Shown: piece by piece, positions 1-7,136 of the stretch
How the letters are laid out: the number at the start of each line of letters is the position of its first letter
How positions within the stretch are numbered: position 1 is the first letter of the stretch
Assembly (NCBI GenBank): GCA_903921785.1
Contig: CAIXRH010000286.1
Location: 1 to 33,171 of the forward strand
Reading direction: 5' to 3'
From: an uncultured Pseudomonadota bacterium
Lineage (GTDB): Bacteria; Myxococcota_A; UBA796; SXON01
DNA: 33,171 nt
The notes under the pieces: model-generated
Databases searched by the model: none
What the model was told of the DNA's origin: nothing
The model's input: only the letters and a program-made list of their open reading frames with translations
Translations under genes and position numbers: made by a program

Positions 1-62
1 CCGCGATCGCCCCCGCGGCCGTGCACAACGCCCGGAGGTTCGTGAACCTCGACGCGTTGTGA
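1..62 (+). CDS. C-terminal end of an upstream gene (partial)
   Basis: One frame is open from the left edge to a TGA at 60-62 and reads AIAPAAVHNARRFVNLDAL before the stop. Third positions are nearly all G or C, as in the other real genes here. The fragment is too short to assign a family. It could also be chance read-through, since any frame of this GC-rich DNA has few stops. Confidence 0.4.
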   Translation, partial: AIAPAAVHNARRFVNLDAL

Positions 63-427
63 GCGCCTGGAGGCCGCGAACCGTGCACAACCCGCAGCGG
101 TTGCCCCGACCTCGCCGACTTCTGCTCGTCGGCGGGCGTCGGCGGCCCCCGGAAGGCCCCGCCCGCCGCCGCCAGCGCGTAGCGCCCTCATCCGCGCGCG
201 TCAGCGCGCGCGGCAGGCGGACTGGAACGCGGCCGGCCGCACCGGGCGCCCCGATGGCCACCCCCACGAACGGCCGGACGGTCGCGGGCCGCGCAGGCCC
301 GCGACGGAGGCGCTCCGCGCCGACCGTGGAAGGAGGCCGGCGGCGTCAGCCGCGCCGCCCACGCCGTCCGCCCTCGAAGCCCCGGCCCCCTCCCCGCGTT
401 GTACACTCCGCCCACTCCGGGAGCCTC
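63..427. other. Non-coding stretch upstream of the permease gene
   Basis: About 365 bases with no convincing gene. The plus-strand frame is open throughout, but its translation is an Arg/Pro-rich string typical of GC-rich non-coding DNA. The permease homology begins only at 428. An 11-base repeat, CCGTGCACAAC, lies at 19-29 and 81-91. The only regulatory-looking site is TACACT at 402-407. Confidence 0.5.
402..407 (+). promoter_or_regulatory. Putative -10 element of the permease gene
   Basis: TACACT preceded by TTG, 20 bases before the ATG at 428. It fits the TANNNT pattern seen before several other genes in the window. No convincing -35 is visible. Confidence 0.35.
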
Positions 428-1984
428 ATGCGCTGGTTCGTTCGTGGTGACCTCGACGGCTTCTTCGGCCTCGCCCTCGACAACCTCGTGCAGCTGCTGC
501 TGATCGTGTCGTTGTGCCACTTCGTCCTCGGCTTTGACGACACGCTGGTCTATGCGCGCATCCTCCCCGGCGCCGCCATGAGCCTCCTCGTGGGCAACCT
601 GTACTACGCCTGGCAGGCCCGGAAGCTCGCCGCCGCGACCGGCCGCACCGACGTCTGCGCCCTCCCGTACGGCATCAACACCGTGTCGCTTTTCGGGCAC
701 GTGTTCCTCATCATGCTCCCAGCGAAGCTCGCGGCGGCGCAGGCCGGCCATCCCGACCCGGCGCGCGTGGCGTGGCAGGCGGGCCTCGCGGCGACGATGG
801 CCGGCGGCGTGCTGGAGGCGCTCGGCGGGCTGGTGGCGGAGCGCATCCGTCGCGGAACCCCGCGCGCTGCGCTGCTCTCCACCCTCGCCGGAATCGCCCT
901 GTCCTTCATCGCGCTGGGCTTCCTCTTCCGCACCTTCGCCCGGCCCGTGGTCGGCCTCGCCACCCTCGGCGTCGTGCTCCTCACCTACTTCGGCGGCGTG
1001 AAATTCAAGGGCGGGCTGCCCGGCGGCTTCGTCGCGGTAGTGCTCGGGACCGCGCTGGGCTGGGCCACCGGCATCGCCCCGGGCGCGGACGCCCCGCCCG
1101 CCCCGAGCCTCCACCTCCCCGTGCCCGTGCTCGGCGACCTCTGGGCGTCGCTCCCCCAGGTGATGCCGTACTTCGCGGTGATCGTGCCGATGGGCCTGTT
1201 CAACCTCATCGGGTCGCTCCAGAACCTCGAGTCGGCCGAGGCCGCGGGCGACCGGTACCCGACGGCGCCGAGCCTCGTCGTCAACGGCGTCGGCAGCGTG
1301 GTCGCGGCGTGCTTCGGCTCCGCGTTTCCCACGACCATCTACATCGGCCACCCGGGGTGGAAGGCGATGGGCGCGCGCGCCGGGTACTCGGTGCTCAACG
1401 GCGCCTTCGTCACGATCATCTGCCTCACCGGCACCCTCGCCCACATCGCCTGGGCGGTGCCGATCGAGGCGGGGATGGCGATCGTCCTGTGGATCGGCAT
1501 CGTCATCACCGCCCAGGCGTTCACCGCCACCCCACGCGAGCACGCTCCGGCGGTGGTCGTGGGGCTCCTGCCCGGCGTCGCGGCGTGGGGAGCGCTCATG
1601 GCCAAGGACGGGCTCCGCGCGGCCGGCTACGGCGACACCATCCCCTTCTCCGAGGCGATCATCGGCAAGTTCCAGGCCGCGGACGTGTGGATCCACGGCG
1701 CGTTCTCGCTGGAGCAGGGGTTCATCCTCACCAGCATGGTGCTCGCCGCGATCACGGTCTACATCATCGAGCGGAAGTTCCACCGCGCGGCGGCGTGGGC
1801 CGCAGGCGGCGCCGTGCTCAGCGCCATCGGCCTCATCCACGCCTACCAGTGGACCTTCGGGGACGCCGCCCTGGCGCTGAAACCCGCCTGGGAGCACGCG
1901 ATCGGGTACGCGGCGATGGCCGCGCTCCTCTTCGTCGCCCCCTGGATCACCGAGCGGGACGAAGCCGGGCACGGGGCGCACTGA
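428..1984 (+). CDS. NCS2-family nucleobase (xanthine/uracil-type) permease
   Basis: A 518-residue polytopic inner-membrane protein, probably a proton-coupled uptake carrier for purines or related compounds. Seen: about a dozen hydrophobic segments starting at NLVQLLLIVSLCHFVLGF, the motif CALPYGINT near residue 77, and a conserved half-helix region GSAFPTTIYIGHPGWKAMGA near residue 300. These match the NCS2/AzgA-like superfamily, and the length is usual for the group. The open frame extends upstream to 59, but that part is Arg/Pro-rich and unlike any transporter, so the ATG at 428 (MRWFVRGDL) is chosen. The substrate cannot be read from the sequence. The gene stands alone, facing the phosphoesterase gene tail to tail. 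Confidence 0.85.
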   Translation: MRWFVRGDLDGFFGLALDNLVQLLLIVSLCHFVLGFDDTLVYARILPGAAMSLLVGNLYYAWQARKLAAATGRTDVCALPYGINTVSLFGHVFLIMLPAKLAAAQAGHPDPARVAWQAGLAATMAGGVLEALGGLVAERIRRGTPRAALLSTLAGIALSFIALGFLFRTFARPVVGLATLGVVLLTYFGGVKFKGGLPGGFVAVVLGTALGWATGIAPGADAPPAPSLHLPVPVLGDLWASLPQVMPYFAVIVPMGLFNLIGSLQNLESAEAAGDRYPTAPSLVVNGVGSVVAACFGSAFPTTIYIGHPGWKAMGARAGYSVLNGAFVTIICLTGTLAHIAWAVPIEAGMAIVLWIGIVITAQAFTATPREHAPAVVVGLLPGVAAWGALMAKDGLRAAGYGDTIPFSEAIIGKFQAADVWIHGAFSLEQGFILTSMVLAAITVYIIERKFHRAAAWAAGGAVLSAIGLIHAYQWTFGDAALALKPAWEHAIGYAAMAALLFVAPWITERDEAGHGAH

Positions 1985-1992
1985 CGGGTCTA

Positions 1993-2062
1993 CCGCTCGC
2001 CCGGCGAGGACGCGGCGCCGCCGACGCGCGAACGATGCTCATCCGGCGAGGACGCGGCGCCG
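1993..2062. repeat. Two near-identical copies of an intergenic repeat between convergent genes
   Basis: A 26-base unit lies at 1995-2020 and again at 2037-2062 with two differences; the shared exact core is CCGGCGAGGACGCGGCGCCG. The first copy contains a hairpin, CTCGC-CCG-GCGAG. Bases 1993-2017 recur exactly, inverted, at 15230-15254, again between two convergent genes. This suggests a dispersed palindromic element, perhaps acting as a bidirectional terminator. No T-run follows. Confidence 0.65.
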
Positions 2063-2077
2063 GGGTACGGAATTTCC

Positions 2078-3055
2078 CTAGGGCTTCGCCCACCGCTGGG
2101 TGTACGCCACCTTCGACGCCCCCGCTTCGTCCACCGCGACCATCGCGAGCGTGGCGTTGACTGGGTTGAGCACGAGGTAGCCGAAGCCATTGCTGGAAGC
2201 GAGGTACTTCGTGGTGGGCTGTGCGGGGTTGACCTTGCGCACGTCGCCGCCGCCGCCGGAGACGATCTCCACCGGCGGCTTGCCGTCGTCGAGCACCTCC
2301 AGGTCGTGGTCGTGGCCGCAGAGCCAGAACTGCACGCCGAGCTCCGTGAGCAGGGGCTCGAAGTCGCGGACCATCGCCGGACCGTCGCCGTGGAGCCCCG
2401 AGCTGTGGATCGGGTGGTGGCCGTAGGCGATCTTCCAGGGGGCCGAAGACTTCTTCACCTCCCCCTTGAGCCACTCCACCTGGTCCGAGGGGACCACGCC
2501 CTCCTCCTCACCGCCGCTGTCCACCACGTAGAAGTCGGCCACGCCCTGGGTGAACGTGTACCAGGCGGCGGGCATCCGCCACTTCTTCGACTTCTTCGCA
2601 TACTCGATCTCCGCCTGCGCCACGCCGTAGTGGTCGTGGTTGCCGAGCGCCACCATGAACGGCACGTCGAAGCCCTCCCAGTACTTTTCGAACTTCTCCT
2701 GGAAGATCGGGTCGTCCGCGGACTGGGCACCCTTGGGGTAGAGGTTGTCGCCGAGGTAGGCCACAAAATCGCAGCGGCGCTCCTTGCACCACGCCTTCAC
2801 GGCGTCGGCCGTGTGCTTCTGCCCGTCCGTGCCCTTGCCGGTGTCGCCCAGGAAAACGAACGCGGTGCTCAGGTGCGGGTCGGCGTCCGGAACCACGCTG
2901 GCGGGATCAACCGCCAGCGAACCCGCCGTGCTGACGACCGGGGCCGGCGCGGGGGCCAACTCGGACGCCGGGTGCGCCTTCGGCGGCTTGATCACCGGGG
3001 TGGGCGACTTGGGGGGCGACGCGGACGTACACGCGAGGGCGAGCGCGAGGATCAT
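2078..3055 (-). CDS. Calcineurin-like metallophosphoesterase lipoprotein
   Basis: A 325-residue exported lipoprotein. The N-terminus MILALALAC is a very short lipoprotein signal with Cys9 as the lipid site, followed by a Pro/Ala-rich linker to about residue 60. The catalytic domain carries the binuclear-metal motifs in order: GDTG (Asp71), GDN (Asp103), GNHD (139-141), GHHP and GHDH. This spacing resembles purple-acid-phosphatase-like calcineurin enzymes, which hydrolyse phosphomonoesters. The substrate is unknown. It begins 24 bases after the DUF692 gene, so it may be the last gene of that run. A TACGCT at 3065-3070 could also drive it separately. The stop is TAG at 2078-2080. Confidence 0.88.
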   Translation of the reverse strand: MILALALACTSASPPKSPTPVIKPPKAHPASELAPAPAPVVSTAGSLAVDPASVVPDADPHLSTAFVFLGDTGKGTDGQKHTADAVKAWCKERRCDFVAYLGDNLYPKGAQSADDPIFQEKFEKYWEGFDVPFMVALGNHDHYGVAQAEIEYAKKSKKWRMPAAWYTFTQGVADFYVVDSGGEEEGVVPSDQVEWLKGEVKKSSAPWKIAYGHHPIHSSGLHGDGPAMVRDFEPLLTELGVQFWLCGHDHDLEVLDDGKPPVEIVSGGGGDVRKVNPAQPTTKYLASSNGFGYLVLNPVNATLAMVAVDEAGASKVAYTQRWAKP

Positions 3056-3064
3056 GGGAGGCCG

Positions 3065-3070
3065 AGCGTA
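3065..3070 (-). promoter_or_regulatory. Putative -10 element close to the phosphoesterase start
   Basis: On the minus strand GC-TACGCT ends 9 bases before the ATG at 3055. A transcript from it would have only a 2-3 base leader. It fits the TANNNT-near-start pattern of the window. Confidence 0.35.
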
Positions 3071-3079
3071 GCGCGCCGC

Positions 3080-4723
3080 TCAATCCAGGACGAGGAGCCC
3101 GTCGGCGACGAGGCCGTCGACGATGTCGCCCGCTTCGTCGAGCGGCGCACCGAGGGCCACGGCTTCGGCCACCACCGCCGCGCGGGTGCCGCCCTCGCCG
3201 ACGCTGGCGAGGAGCTCGCCGACCGCGTCCGGAAGGGCCTCCACGGCGCAGCCTGCCGCGTTCACGCGCACGAAGATCCACTCGCTCGCCTCCCCCTCCT
3301 CGGGGCGACGCGCGCGGAGCCCGGCGGCCACACGCTCGGGGAGCGCGGGACCGTGCTCGGCGTGGAGGGCCTCCCAGGCCGAGTAGGCGCCATGGGGGAG
3401 CACGAGGAGCTCGGCGGTGGCGGGGAGCCGGAGGTGCCCGTCCCTTCGCGGCGCCGGGCGTGCCCGTCGGGCGCGCGCCACCGCGAGCTCCAGCCGCGCG
3501 AGGGCGCCGGCGTGGCCGGTCACCCAGTCGCCGAAGGTGAGGCCGAGCGACCCCCGCTCGCGGATACAGGCGCGCCACTCCAGCGAATCGAAGAACGTGT
3601 CGACCGCGGGCAGCCCCACCACGGCGATGCTCGCCGGGTACTCCTCGAGGAGCGACCCGACGAGGCGGCGCTGACGGAGGCGATCGGTGCGGAAGGCCCG
3701 CGCGTCCACGTCGGCGAGGGCGGCCGGCACGGGGGCGTCGACGGCGGGGGCGAAGAGGCGTTCGACGAGCTGGTGCTGAAGGTCGCGGGCGGCGTCGAGG
3801 GACATCGCCTTGCCGCGGCGCACCTCGGGCGTCCCGAACGGCTCCCCGACGTGGCGGCCGCGCTCGGCCCACAGCCGCTGCATGCGCCCCATCGCCGGCA
3901 GGAGGTCGTGCAGGCGGTTGCGCTCACACTCGAACACGATGGCCTTGAGGTTGGGCGCACGCGCGACGACGTGCTCCACGATCCGCCAGGTCTCCGGAAG
4001 GATCTCCAGCCCATGGTCGTCTTCGATCCACCCGTAGCCGTCGGTGCTGCGGCGCTTGCCGCCCGCCACGTGCAGCTCCACCACCCGGTCGATCGGGAAG
4101 TCGCCGAAGCCGGCGAGGGCGTCGAGCCCGGCGTAGGCCTGGTAGATCGCGAGGTGGGCGACGTCGAGCACCATGCCGGTGTCGGCGCGCTCGCACAGCT
4201 CCCCGAAGAACGAGAGCAGGTGGCGGTCGCCCAGGTACACCGCCCCCGGCGGGTTCTCGGGGAGGACCTCCCGGCCGAGCTCCTCCCGCAGTCGCACGAC
4301 ACCGGGCGCCATCGCCTCGGCCACCGCGGAGGTGAGGACAGGAGGCAGGAGCAACATCTGCCCGCGATCGCGGCGACCGAAGTGCCACAACCCGGCGTCG
4401 CCGCACACCCAGGCGGGGCGGAGGGTCTTCACGAAGGCCCGCAGCTCGGCGAGCCAGGGGCCGTCGAAGTCGTCGGGCTCGTCGAGGTTCACGTCGAGGA
4501 AGTGGTAGGTCGTGGGCGCGCCGGAGGAGAGCCACTCGCGGGCATGGGCGTCGAGCCCCACGGCGGTCTCCACGCCCACCTCCAGGAAGGCGCCGTACTG
4601 CGGAAACCGGTTGCGGAGCGCCCGAAGGTCGAGCGACCCCGCCTTGTCCCCCGCGCCGAACTCCGTGGACACCCCGAGGCCCAGCGTCGGCAGCGACTTC
4701 ACTCGTTCGAGGAATCCGGCCAT
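3080..4723 (-). CDS. DUF692 / multinuclear iron oxidase (MNIO)-like protein with an extra C-terminal region
   Basis: 547 residues. Residues about 10-290 follow the DUF692 TIM-barrel pattern: GLGVSTEFG at the start, LPENPPG (Glu156), TGMVLDVAH (Asp187, His190), VVELHVAGG (His218), IEDDHGLEI (Asp236, His237) and FECERN (Glu265). In the family these acidic and His residues bind two or three irons, and characterised members (MbnB, TglH) modify Cys residues of peptides. Residues 300-547 have no obvious name; the last 50 (DAVGELLASVGEGG to LLVLD) look like a small winged-helix or PqqD-like fold. No Cys-rich precursor gene was found nearby. The start is ATG with GAGGTGAGGGG just upstream. The gene begins 28 bases after the YdeI gene stop. 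Confidence 0.75.
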   Translation of the reverse strand: MAGFLERVKSLPTLGLGVSTEFGAGDKAGSLDLRALRNRFPQYGAFLEVGVETAVGLDAHAREWLSSGAPTTYHFLDVNLDEPDDFDGPWLAELRAFVKTLRPAWVCGDAGLWHFGRRDRGQMLLLPPVLTSAVAEAMAPGVVRLREELGREVLPENPPGAVYLGDRHLLSFFGELCERADTGMVLDVAHLAIYQAYAGLDALAGFGDFPIDRVVELHVAGGKRRSTDGYGWIEDDHGLEILPETWRIVEHVVARAPNLKAIVFECERNRLHDLLPAMGRMQRLWAERGRHVGEPFGTPEVRRGKAMSLDAARDLQHQLVERLFAPAVDAPVPAALADVDARAFRTDRLRQRRLVGSLLEEYPASIAVVGLPAVDTFFDSLEWRACIRERGSLGLTFGDWVTGHAGALARLELAVARARRARPAPRRDGHLRLPATAELLVLPHGAYSAWEALHAEHGPALPERVAAGLRARRPEEGEASEWIFVRVNAAGCAVEALPDAVGELLASVGEGGTRAAVVAEAVALGAPLDEAGDIVDGLVADGLLVLD

Positions 4724-4751
4724 CCCCTCACCTCGCGGCCTCCTACCTCGT

Positions 4752-5372
4752 CTACGGCGCGGGCGTCGAGGGGGGCTTCGCCCGCCCGTCACCCGTGAAT
4801 CTTCTCCCCCCGCCCAACATGGCGACCAGCTGCTCGATCCGCCGCGCCCGCGTGGCCGGGAGCTTCGCGCTGTGCACCCGGAAGAGCACGGCGTAGCGGT
4901 TGGCGCCGTCGATCTTCGCGAAGAACTCCGCCGCGGGCGGGTTGGCGTCCAGCGCCGCGCGGAGGTCGTCCGGGACCTCGATGGTCCGGGCTCCCGCGTA
5001 GGCGCTGGCCCAGCGACCGTCCGCCTTGGCGCGCTCCACCTCGGCGAGGCCGGCCGGGAGCATCCGGCCGGCGGCGATGAGCGCTTCGGCCTTGTCCCGG
5101 TTGATGACCGACCAGATGCTCCGTCGCGCCCGCGGGGTGAAGCGCTGGATGAACGTGACGTCGTCAAACGCCTTTTTGTGCCCGTCGATCCACCCGTGGA
5201 TCAGCGCGGCTTCGACCGCCTCGGCGTAGGTGACCGTCTTCGGCGCGCCCGGCGCCTTCTTGCCGAGCCGCAGCCACACCGCGGACGTGGTGGCGCCGTG
5301 CTCGGTCAGCCACGTCAAGAACGCGGCTTGATCCGGGAGGAGGACGATCGGGTCGGAGGCGCTCGGCGGCAC
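4752..5372 (-). CDS. YdeI/OmdA (OmpD-associated) family protein
   Basis: A 206-residue cytoplasmic protein. The N-terminal half contains TSAVWLRLGKK, TYAEAVEAALIHGWIDG and RFTPRARRSIWSVIN, the pattern of the YdeI/OmdA family. The C-terminal half has a helical region, FFAKIDGANRYAVLFRVHSAK, where relatives also have one. Some members are linked to bacteriocin or peptide resistance, but the biochemical role is unknown. The start is GTG, chosen because it lies four bases after the der stop; translational coupling is likely. The C-terminal tail (GRAKPPSTPAP) is encoded across a GC-rich hairpin at 4773-4783. Confidence 0.82.
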   Translation of the reverse strand: MPPSASDPIVLLPDQAAFLTWLTEHGATTSAVWLRLGKKAPGAPKTVTYAEAVEAALIHGWIDGHKKAFDDVTFIQRFTPRARRSIWSVINRDKAEALIAAGRMLPAGLAEVERAKADGRWASAYAGARTIEVPDDLRAALDANPPAAEFFAKIDGANRYAVLFRVHSAKLPATRARRIEQLVAMLGGGRRFTGDGRAKPPSTPAP

Positions 5373-5376
5373 CGGG

Positions 5377-7008
5377 TCACTCGTCCCCTTCGTCCTCGGA
5401 CCCGTCCTCGGACTCGACGTCGGGCACGTCGTCGCCGTCGTCCATCAGGGCGTCGTCACCGTCGTCCACCAGCGCGTCGTCGCCGGCTTCGTCTTCGCCC
5501 GCGTCGTCCCACGGCTCCAGCGCCGGCTCGTCGTCCTCGCCGATGACGTACTCCACCGCGCCTTCGCCCGGGACGAACGCGTCTTCGGCCTCCAGACGGG
5601 CGAGCTCGGCGGCCTCGTGCGGATCGAGCTCCTCGCCCTCCACGAAGGGCTTGATGATCTCGCCCATCACGTCGGTGCGCGCTTCGCCGATGCGGCGACG
5701 GCGGCGGTACTCGATCTTCAGCGGCGTGCCGCCGAAGCCGAATTCTTCGCGGAGGCGGTTCTTGAGGTAGCGGTCGTAGCTCTCGACCACCCCTTCCGGA
5801 TTGTTGACGAAGATGCAGAACGTCGGCGGACGAACGCGCACCTGCGTCATGTACTGGTAGCGGATCGGGTGGTTGTGGAGCTGCGGGGGGCTGTGCGCCG
5901 CCACACACCCGCGGAGGAACTCGTTGAGCCGCGCGGTGGCGATGCGCGTGTTGAACGACGCATACACCTGCTTCGCGAGGTCGAGCAGCTTGCTACAGCC
6001 TTTTCCGCTCAGCGCGGAGATGTAGAGCACCGGGGCGAAGCTGGCGTGGGGGAGCTTGCGGGAGAACTCGTCCTCCAGCACCATCACGTTGCGGTCTTCG
6101 GTTTCGCGCACCGCGTCCCACTTGTTCACCAACATCACCAGGGCGCGACCGCGCTCCACGACGAGGCCGGTGAGCCGGGCGTCCTGCTCCGTGGGACCCT
6201 CCACGCCGTCGAGCACCACGAAGACGATGTGGCAGCGCTCGATCGTGCGCAGCGCGGCGCCCACGGCGAGCTGCTCCACGGCGTCGTCCACCCGGGCGCG
6301 GCGACGCACACCGGCGGTGTCCACGAGGCGGAAGACCTGACCATCCACCTCGATGACGGAGTCGGTCGCGTCCATCGTGGTGCCGGGCATGTCGTGCACG
6401 ACGTGGCGGTCTTCGCCGAGGAGGCGGTTCATCAGCGTGGACTTGCCCACGTTCGGCCGGCCGAGCACCGCCACGCGGATCTCGCCTTCCACCTCGGGTT
6501 CGGGCCCGGAGTCCTTGGGGAAGCGCGCGATGAGGGCGGTCATGAGCTCCCAGAGCCCGCGGCCGTGCTCGGCGGAGACCGGCACCACCTCGTCGAACCC
6601 GAGGGACCAGAATTCGGCGGCCTGATCGTCGTGCATCGGCTCGTCGCACTTGTTCACCGCCACGACCACCGGCTTGCCGGCGCTGCGGATGAGCTGGGCG
6701 GTGGCTTCGTCGGGCGGGGTGATGCCGGACTGGGCGTCCATCAGCAGGATCACCACGTCGGCCTCGGCGACCGCCGCTTCGGACTGTGCCCGCATCGAAG
6801 CGAACAACGTGTCGCCCGGCTCGGGCTCGAACCCCCCGGTGTCCACCAGCATGAACTCGTGTTCGAGCCAGGCGGCGGGGCTGTAGTTTCGATCCCGGGT
6901 CACCCCGGGGCGGTCGTGGACCAGCGCCTTCTTCTCGCCGAGCAGGCGGTTGAACAGGGTGGACTTACCGACATTGGGGCGACCGACGATGGCGACGACT
7001 GGGAGCAC
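5377..7008 (-). CDS. der: GTPase Der (EngA), ribosome assembly factor, with a long acidic tail
   Basis: 543 residues; Der is usually about 440-490. It has two GTPase domains in tandem, each with GRPNVGKST (9-17 and near 180), DTGG or DTAG Switch II motifs, and NKCD and NKWD specificity motifs. A KH-like C-terminal domain ends near LKIEYRRRR. Der binds GTP and acts in maturation of the 50S ribosomal subunit. After the KH domain come about 110 extra residues that are mostly Asp, Glu and Ala, including an internal duplication of ALVDDGDD. The start is GTG (MLPVVAIVGRPN). It heads a leftward run with the YdeI-family and DUF692 genes. Confidence 0.96.
   Translation of the reverse strand: MLPVVAIVGRPNVGKSTLFNRLLGEKKALVHDRPGVTRDRNYSPAAWLEHEFMLVDTGGFEPEPGDTLFASMRAQSEAAVAEADVVILLMDAQSGITPPDEATAQLIRSAGKPVVVAVNKCDEPMHDDQAAEFWSLGFDEVVPVSAEHGRGLWELMTALIARFPKDSGPEPEVEGEIRVAVLGRPNVGKSTLMNRLLGEDRHVVHDMPGTTMDATDSVIEVDGQVFRLVDTAGVRRRARVDDAVEQLAVGAALRTIERCHIVFVVLDGVEGPTEQDARLTGLVVERGRALVMLVNKWDAVRETEDRNVMVLEDEFSRKLPHASFAPVLYISALSGKGCSKLLDLAKQVYASFNTRIATARLNEFLRGCVAAHSPPQLHNHPIRYQYMTQVRVRPPTFCIFVNNPEGVVESYDRYLKNRLREEFGFGGTPLKIEYRRRRRIGEARTDVMGEIIKPFVEGEELDPHEAAELARLEAEDAFVPGEGAVEYVIGEDDEPALEPWDDAGEDEAGDDALVDDGDDALMDDGDDVPDVESEDGSEDEGDE
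5428..5475. repeat. Two tandem 24-base repeats inside the der acidic tail
   Basis: Units 5428-5451 and 5452-5475 differ at only three bases and encode ALMDDGDD and ALVDDGDD. A partial third unit follows. The repeat keeps the frame and lengthens the acidic tail, suggesting expansion by slippage. Confidence 0.7.
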
Positions 7009-7014
7009 GGTCGG

Positions 7015-7020
7015 CGGCTA
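7015..7020 (-). promoter_or_regulatory. Putative -10 element of der
   Basis: The minus strand reads GTTAGCCGCCGACC then GTG. TAGCCG ends 6 bases before the start codon. The same GTTAGCCG string precedes the gene at 12702, which supports a shared element. It lacks the T at the sixth position. Confidence 0.3.
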
Positions 7021-7123
7021 ACGGATCGGGGGCGGAGAGGCGAACATCCCTTTGCCCTGACCTCCCGGCCTGGCGAGACCGTCGCGAGCCAGGACAGGCG
7101 TCGGCGGCCTCCACCCCCCACGT

Positions 7124-7129
7124 TACCTT
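7124..7129 (+). promoter_or_regulatory. Putative -10 element of the FG-GAP lipoprotein gene
   Basis: TACCTT ends exactly 7 bases before the TTG start at 7137, implying a near-leaderless transcript. This 7-base gap recurs at 12870 and 26161. Confidence 0.4.
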
Positions 7130-7136
7130 CCCCGCC

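Noticed and set aside
19-91. CCGTGCACAAC repeated at 19-29 and 81-91
   Set aside because: Only 11 bases; the first copy lies in the presumed upstream coding end. No further copies were noticed, so chance is likely.
59-427. N-terminal extension of the permease frame to 59
   Set aside because: The extra 123 residues are Arg/Pro-rich with no membrane or domain character; the homology and a promoter-like site point to the ATG at 428.
188-1981. Long minus-strand open frame opposite the permease
   Set aside because: It mirrors the GC-rich permease codons; the product is charged low complexity with no family features.
2306-4798. 830-codon plus-strand open frame over the phosphoesterase and DUF692 genes
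   Set aside because: Antisense shadow; the product is His/Arg/Gly/Glu-rich, while the minus strand encodes clear enzyme motifs.
5400-5480. Possible CRISPR-like repeat in the der tail
   Set aside because: The two 24-base units are directly adjacent, in frame and encode an acidic repeat; there are no spacers.
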